From NCBI RefSeq assembly GCF_000178835.2, contig NC_015275.1:1385001-1449000 (forward strand): a stretch of 64,000 nt of DNA. Direction: 5' to 3'. Made by a program: the position numbers and the translations under genes. The first letter of the stretch is position 1. Every line of letters begins with the position of its first letter. Shown here in pieces: positions 60,264 through 64,000 of the stretch. The DNA comes from Cellulosilyticum lentocellum DSM 5427. GTDB taxonomy: Bacteria; Bacillota; Clostridia; Lachnospirales; Cellulosilyticaceae. The notes beneath the pieces are model-generated. The model made no database searches. It was not told the DNA's origin and saw only the letters and a program-made list of their open reading frames with translations.

Positions 60264-61042
60264 AATAGTCCTCCCAACCAAAAGGAAGCACTAAGAGAGA
60301 TACCAATGCCAGCAGCCAGAGCTACAGCTACTAATAATGCTTCAACGCCCCTTGCAATTCCTGATATAAGCTCATCTCCAATGGCATCACGAACGGCTGT
60401 TGTAAAAGCTACCCCAGGAAGGAGTGGCATAATACATCCGATAATAATAGGTTCTATCTTAATAGAATCCTTAAATACGTAGTAACAAAACATAACACTA
60501 AAACCTATAAAAAGCGAACAAATAAATAAAACGAAGAAAGTAACAATATGCTTTCTAGTTAAGCGATTTTGCAAATAACCTACTCCTAAACCTACAAAAA
60601 AAGTAATAAAAAAATCTAAAGTATTGGCTTTAAACATAATAGAGAAAAAAGCACAGCTAATGCCTACCCAAATAATAACAGTGCGGTTTTTATAACCCTC
60701 ACTCTCTGAAATAGCTTTTAACCTCATCTCCGCTTCAGTTAAAGAAACCTCTCCTGATACATAATCTCTAGAAAGCTGATTAATAAGTTCAATTCGATCA
60801 AGACGTGTTCCTCGATTTTTAACGCGAACTACTTTTGTAGACAAAGAAAAGGTCTCACCTTCTATCGTCACCATAATACCTGTAGGGATAACAAAAGTAT
60901 CCACCGAGCAAAAATGATGCTTTTCTAAAATACGGGCAATGGTATCTTCTACTCGATAGGTTTCTGCACCACTTTTAAGCATCAATTCTCCAGTATGTAC
61001 AGCAAAATTTAAAATTTGTTCATGAGTAGCTGTTTCTTTCAT
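60260..61042 (-). CDS. Threonine/serine exporter family, large (DUF1212/ThrE N-terminal-like) subunit
   Basis: 260 residues. An N-terminal cytoplasmic hydrolase-like region (about 1-115) with LMLKSGAETYRVEDTIARIL and VIPTGIMVTIEG is followed by five membrane segments, including LPLLPGVAFTTAVRDAIGDELISG, the conserved PG-FT--RD motif of the family. It is first of two overlapping genes with the small subunit. AAAGGA precedes the ATG. Confidence 0.9.
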   Translation of the reverse strand: MKETATHEQILNFAVHTGELMLKSGAETYRVEDTIARILEKHHFCSVDTFVIPTGIMVTIEGETFSLSTKVVRVKNRGTRLDRIELINQLSRDYVSGEVSLTEAEMRLKAISESEGYKNRTVIIWVGISCAFFSIMFKANTLDFFITFFVGLGVGYLQNRLTRKHIVTFFVLFICSLFIGFSVMFCYYVFKDSIKIEPIIIGCIMPLLPGVAFTTAVRDAIGDELISGIARGVEALLVAVALAAGIGISLSASFWLGGLL

Positions 61043-61284
61043 CGCTAAATCCTTTCCTTATCACTTAAAGATTACTAACTAGTATACACGCGACTGTTTT
61101 CACTGTAAAGCCGTAGGGCCTGCCAAATTTTATCATAAAAAGTAGCTATTTAATGTGGCTGAAAAGCTATCAATAAAAAATGCATTATTATAACAATAGT
61201 ATTGTAGATTTTACAAAGTAAGCTGAGAAAAAAGTAGGTAAAATAAAGTAAGCAAAAAAGGTATTTATTTAAGGGGGTAATATA
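61043..61284. other. Intergenic region between divergent thrE-like and moxR-like genes
   Basis: 242 AT-rich bases. No consensus promoter pair or hairpin stands out; an AAGGGGG site ends it. Confidence 0.4.
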
Positions 61285-62220
61285 ATGGAAAAACAAGGGT
61301 TAGTTCATAAGATGCTAGAACATATGGAGCAAGTGATTATAGGAAAAAGAGAGGTATTAGAACTAGTAATCGTAGCACTTATTTCCGAAGGACATATTTT
61401 ATTAGAGGATGTGCCGGGGGTTGGAAAGACTACCTTAGCCAATGCCTTAGCTCATACCATTCATTCAGGCTTTTCAAGAATTCAGTTTACGCCAGATACC
61501 TTACCTAGTGATATTACAGGAATGACTATTTATAATATGCAAAATGGCCAGTTTGAACTAGTTAAAGGGCAAATTATGAACCATATTATTTTAGCAGATG
61601 AGATTAATCGTACTTCTCCGAAAACCCAAGCTAGTTTACTAGAAGCCATGGAGGAGAGACAAGTTACTGTAGATGGCAAATCCTATCAACTGCCTCAGCC
61701 TTTCATGGTCATTGCTACGCAAAATCCAATAGACTACTTAGGCACCTATAATTTACCAGAAGCACAGCTTGACCGCTTTTTGATGAAGATTTCCATTGGC
61801 TATCCTGATAAGAAAAGTGAAATTAAAATGGTTCAAGCCTTTTTAGAAGATAGCAATTGGAAACAGATTGATTATGTTGTAGAAGAAGCAGACATTATTG
61901 CTATGATTAAGGAAGTTCAATTAGTAAAAGTCCATCCTGATTTGATTGACTATCTATTAAGGCTTGTAGAAGAAACGAGAAATAATAGTGCCATTAACTT
62001 AGGCGCTAGTCCTAGAGCAACCTTAGCTTTAAGCCGTAGTTCACAGGCTCTAGCGTATATGAATGGAAGAGATTTTGTCATTCCAGATGATATACGGAAG
62101 ATGGTTATTCCTGTACTTGCTCATCGCTTGGTTCTTTCTAGTGAAGCAAAGCTTAATAAGCAAACACCTGAAAAGCTCCTTAAGGTGATTTTATCTAAAA
62201 TAAAACAGCCTACCTTATAA
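61285..62220 (+). CDS. MoxR family AAA ATPase
   Basis: 311 residues. Walker A EDVPGVGKTTLANAL (about 42-56), Walker B HIILADEINRTSPKTQASLLEAMEE and sensor 1 MVIATQNP are intact, followed by the helical lid with GASPRATLALSRSSQALA. MoxR proteins act as chaperones for assembly of complexes, usually with the DUF58 protein encoded next, as here (27 nt gap). AAGGGGG precedes the ATG. It starts an operon that continues past the window. Confidence 0.95.
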   Translation: MEKQGLVHKMLEHMEQVIIGKREVLELVIVALISEGHILLEDVPGVGKTTLANALAHTIHSGFSRIQFTPDTLPSDITGMTIYNMQNGQFELVKGQIMNHIILADEINRTSPKTQASLLEAMEERQVTVDGKSYQLPQPFMVIATQNPIDYLGTYNLPEAQLDRFLMKISIGYPDKKSEIKMVQAFLEDSNWKQIDYVVEEADIIAMIKEVQLVKVHPDLIDYLLRLVEETRNNSAINLGASPRATLALSRSSQALAYMNGRDFVIPDDIRKMVIPVLAHRLVLSSEAKLNKQTPEKLLKVILSKIKQPTL

Positions 62221-62247
62221 GATAGAGGAGAGGGGGAGGAGTTTATC

Positions 62248-63426
62248 ATGTGGATTAGTCGAATCATGGTGATATTAAGCATAATAGCCAGTTGTACCTT
62301 CGCCAGTTTTTTTGGTGGTAATTTAGCTTATGGTCTATTTTATTTTTCCTTAGCCGTTCCAGTAGTGGCTTTAATTTATGTGCTTTATGTTTATATGCAT
62401 TTTAAAATCTATCAAAGTGTAGGAACTAAAACAGTTGTTAAAGGAGAGCCTGTCCCTTACTTTTTTCAGCTTTGTAATGAGGATAAAGTGACTTATTACA
62501 GTATAAAGGTACACTTTTTTAAAGATAGATCTTATGTTTTAGAGGGAAAGGAAGATACAGAGTACTGCATGCTTCCTGGTGACAAGCAAAGTTTAAGTTC
62601 TATGATGGTATGTAATTATCGAGGAGAATATGAAGTAGGGATTGATTCTGTTAAAATTGTGGATTTCTTTGGCTTGTTTCCTATGACCTATCCCTTAGCC
62701 TCTAAGTTAAAGCTAACTGTATTACCGAGAGTGATTACTATAAATGACTCAAAGCTTATTGCAGTAAACCAGGATGCCAAGCAAAGTTTGTATCCTTTAA
62801 AAAAGCAAGAAGAGGAATTAACAGCAGAAGCTAGAAAATATACTTATGGTGATACAAAGAAAATGATTCATTGGAAGTTAAGTGCTAAAAAACAAGAGCT
62901 GATGAGTAGAACAAGGGTCGCTATTCCTGAAAGTGGTGTTTTATTATTTTGGGATTTATCAGAAACCAAGGGGAAAGAGATAGAAGTACTCATCGTCCAA
63001 GATCTGATTATCGAAAGTATTTTAGCCCTAGCTCAGTATTGCTTAAAAAAGAAGATACCATGTAGAATCTTTTTTTCTGAAGAAAAAATAAAGTCTCAGA
63101 AGATTTATAGCGAAACAGATTTTCAGAGCTTATATGAAAAAAGTAGCAGTGTTATTTTTAATACATCATTTACTTTAGCAGACATGATACAAATGAGTGA
63201 AAGAAGTATTTATGAAAATCAGCAGTATATCTTAGTGACTAATACCTTAAGTCAAACACTATATACTTGTTTATTACCAGTTTACTCAAGAGGTAATGAA
63301 GTAACTATTATTCTAGTAGAAGCAGTACCAGATGAGGAAACGAAGAAGCTAATGGATCTATTTATAGAGTCTCATTTACAGGTGGTTTGTTTAAGCTTAG
63401 GAACTAAGCTAGAGGAGGTGCTATAG
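62248..63426 (+). CDS. DUF58 domain membrane protein
   Basis: 392 residues. Two membrane segments near the N terminus (about 8-25 and 27-48) are followed by a beta-sandwich region and the DUF58 core with YTYGDTKKMIHWKLSAKKQELMSRTR around 202-227, the family hallmark. A vWA-like C-terminal part follows. It is a likely partner of the MoxR ATPase upstream and the membrane protein downstream. GGAGGGGGAGG precedes the ATG, and its stop is 3 nt before the next ATG. Confidence 0.92.
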   Translation: MWISRIMVILSIIASCTFASFFGGNLAYGLFYFSLAVPVVALIYVLYVYMHFKIYQSVGTKTVVKGEPVPYFFQLCNEDKVTYYSIKVHFFKDRSYVLEGKEDTEYCMLPGDKQSLSSMMVCNYRGEYEVGIDSVKIVDFFGLFPMTYPLASKLKLTVLPRVITINDSKLIAVNQDAKQSLYPLKKQEEELTAEARKYTYGDTKKMIHWKLSAKKQELMSRTRVAIPESGVLLFWDLSETKGKEIEVLIVQDLIIESILALAQYCLKKKIPCRIFFSEEKIKSQKIYSETDFQSLYEKSSSVIFNTSFTLADMIQMSERSIYENQQYILVTNTLSQTLYTCLLPVYSRGNEVTIILVEAVPDEETKKLMDLFIESHLQVVCLSLGTKLEEVL

Positions 63427-64000
63427 ATGAAAAGTATGACAAATGAGCAATGGCAGACTTATGAGCATCTTACTAAAACCATTCTGTTAGGGTTAGGTAT
63501 TTTACTTTTCATCAATACTTATTCGAAACTAAAATTACCCACTATGCTGATAGTAGTGGAAGTGTTTTTTATAGGGCTGATGATTGATCAAATCAATAAG
63601 TATAAAAAGTATATACAAACCTATTTATTATTAGGTGCGGCAATAGGGCTTCTTATAGGCGTTCTTGCTTGTTTCCATATTGATGTTATTAAATGTTTCT
63701 ATGAAAGCTTCCAGTGGCTTGGGCAATATGGAGGGATAGAGGATCGTTATGTATTTTATAAAGCCTTTTGCAGCAGTATTATTTTGAACATAGTAGTTCT
63801 TTTACCACTTTACTTGTTACAGAAATCCATAAAATTGCAAAGTGGCCTTAGTGCTATTATTTTAATAGGGATGATTGGTTTAACTATAAAAAAAATAGAG
63901 GTAGGTAAAGAGGTTGTCGTTTTGGTGCTAAGTTATATGGCCTGGGTTTTAATACAAGTAGGGAGCCAGTTAAATCAGCGTCAGAATAAACAGTATAGCA
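63427..64000 (+). CDS. N-terminal part of a membrane protein, probably transglutaminase-like (TgpA type)
   Basis: 191 codons are visible before the window ends; the frame is still open. A GGAGGTG site precedes the ATG. The visible part holds at least five hydrophobic segments (about 18-32, 39-52, 66-82, 117-134 and 143-155). Third position behind moxR and DUF58 is where the transglutaminase-like TgpA/DUF4129 protein usually lies, but the catalytic domain would be outside the window, so the name rests on gene order. Confidence 0.6.
   Translation, partial: MKSMTNEQWQTYEHLTKTILLGLGILLFINTYSKLKLPTMLIVVEVFFIGLMIDQINKYKKYIQTYLLLGAAIGLLIGVLACFHIDVIKCFYESFQWLGQYGGIEDRYVFYKAFCSSIILNIVVLLPLYLLQKSIKLQSGLSAIILIGMIGLTIKKIEVGKEVVVLVLSYMAWVLIQVGSQLNQRQNKQYS

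Overview
The window comes from a low-GC, spore-forming Clostridia-type Firmicute. Gene starts are preceded by strong AGGAGG-like sites, intrinsic terminators are common, and there are YheC/YheD-type and Cys-rich coat-like genes plus a complete galacturonate pathway. The set resembles plant-fibre degraders of the Cellulosilyticum/Lachnospiraceae type, but that placement is inferred from gene content only. I saw no rRNA, tRNA or CRISPR array.

Layout. 1-4.2 kb: the end of an FG-GAP-like protein, a Gfo/Idh/MocA oxidoreductase, a 29-codon remnant that looks like the start of a histidyl-tRNA synthetase, a YhhN membrane protein, a RelA/SpoT-type alarmone synthetase and a small conserved-looking ORF. 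4.4-8.2 kb: three ATP-grasp genes in a row, two of YheC/YheD type flanking one resembling amino-acid ligases. 8.4-25.5 kb: a pectin/galacturonate island with uxaC and a LacI regulator divergent from uxaB-uxaA-kduD-kduI, then a TIM-barrel epimerase, a pectinesterase, two nearly duplicate sugar-binding lipoproteins, two ABC permeases, a GH28 polygalacturonase and an AraC regulator. Neither pectin enzyme has a signal peptide, so the picture is import of oligogalacturonides followed by cytoplasmic breakdown to 2-keto-3-deoxygluconate. The transporter ATPase and the kdgK/kdgA steps are not here.

25.7-33.1 kb: a Ter stress locus with three terD genes, an orphan response regulator and a coupled four-gene biosynthetic module (TIM-barrel C-C bond lyase, phosphoribosyltransferase with TRSP domain, StiP-type PRTase with PELOTA-like end, HAD phosphatase). 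33.1-36.5 kb: a polar amino-acid ABC transporter behind a consensus promoter and an attenuator-like leader. 36.6-42.1 kb: an EFR1-type flavodoxin/ferredoxin, a YgjP-like metallopeptidase, a divergent subtilisin-like lipoprotein and a two-component system. 42.3-46.9 kb: a second Ter/Tel locus with yceG-telA divergent from an apparently cytoplasmic protein that joins a YceG-like domain to a trypsin/HtrA-like protease. I regard that fusion and the ATP-grasp triad as the least explained parts of the window.

46.9-64 kb: housekeeping and envelope genes (YbaK, exonuclease III, glyoxalase), an IS4-type insertion sequence sitting in the loop of the gloA/ilvA terminator, threonine deaminase, a DHH phosphoesterase, a PadR-controlled membrane/DUF4097 operon, an RseC-like protein, an unknown beta-rich protein, a Cys-rich repeat protein with a possible sigma-K promoter, a DegV protein, a split ThrE exporter and a MoxR-DUF58 operon that runs off the end. 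Many genes are bounded by strong, often bidirectional hairpin terminators.
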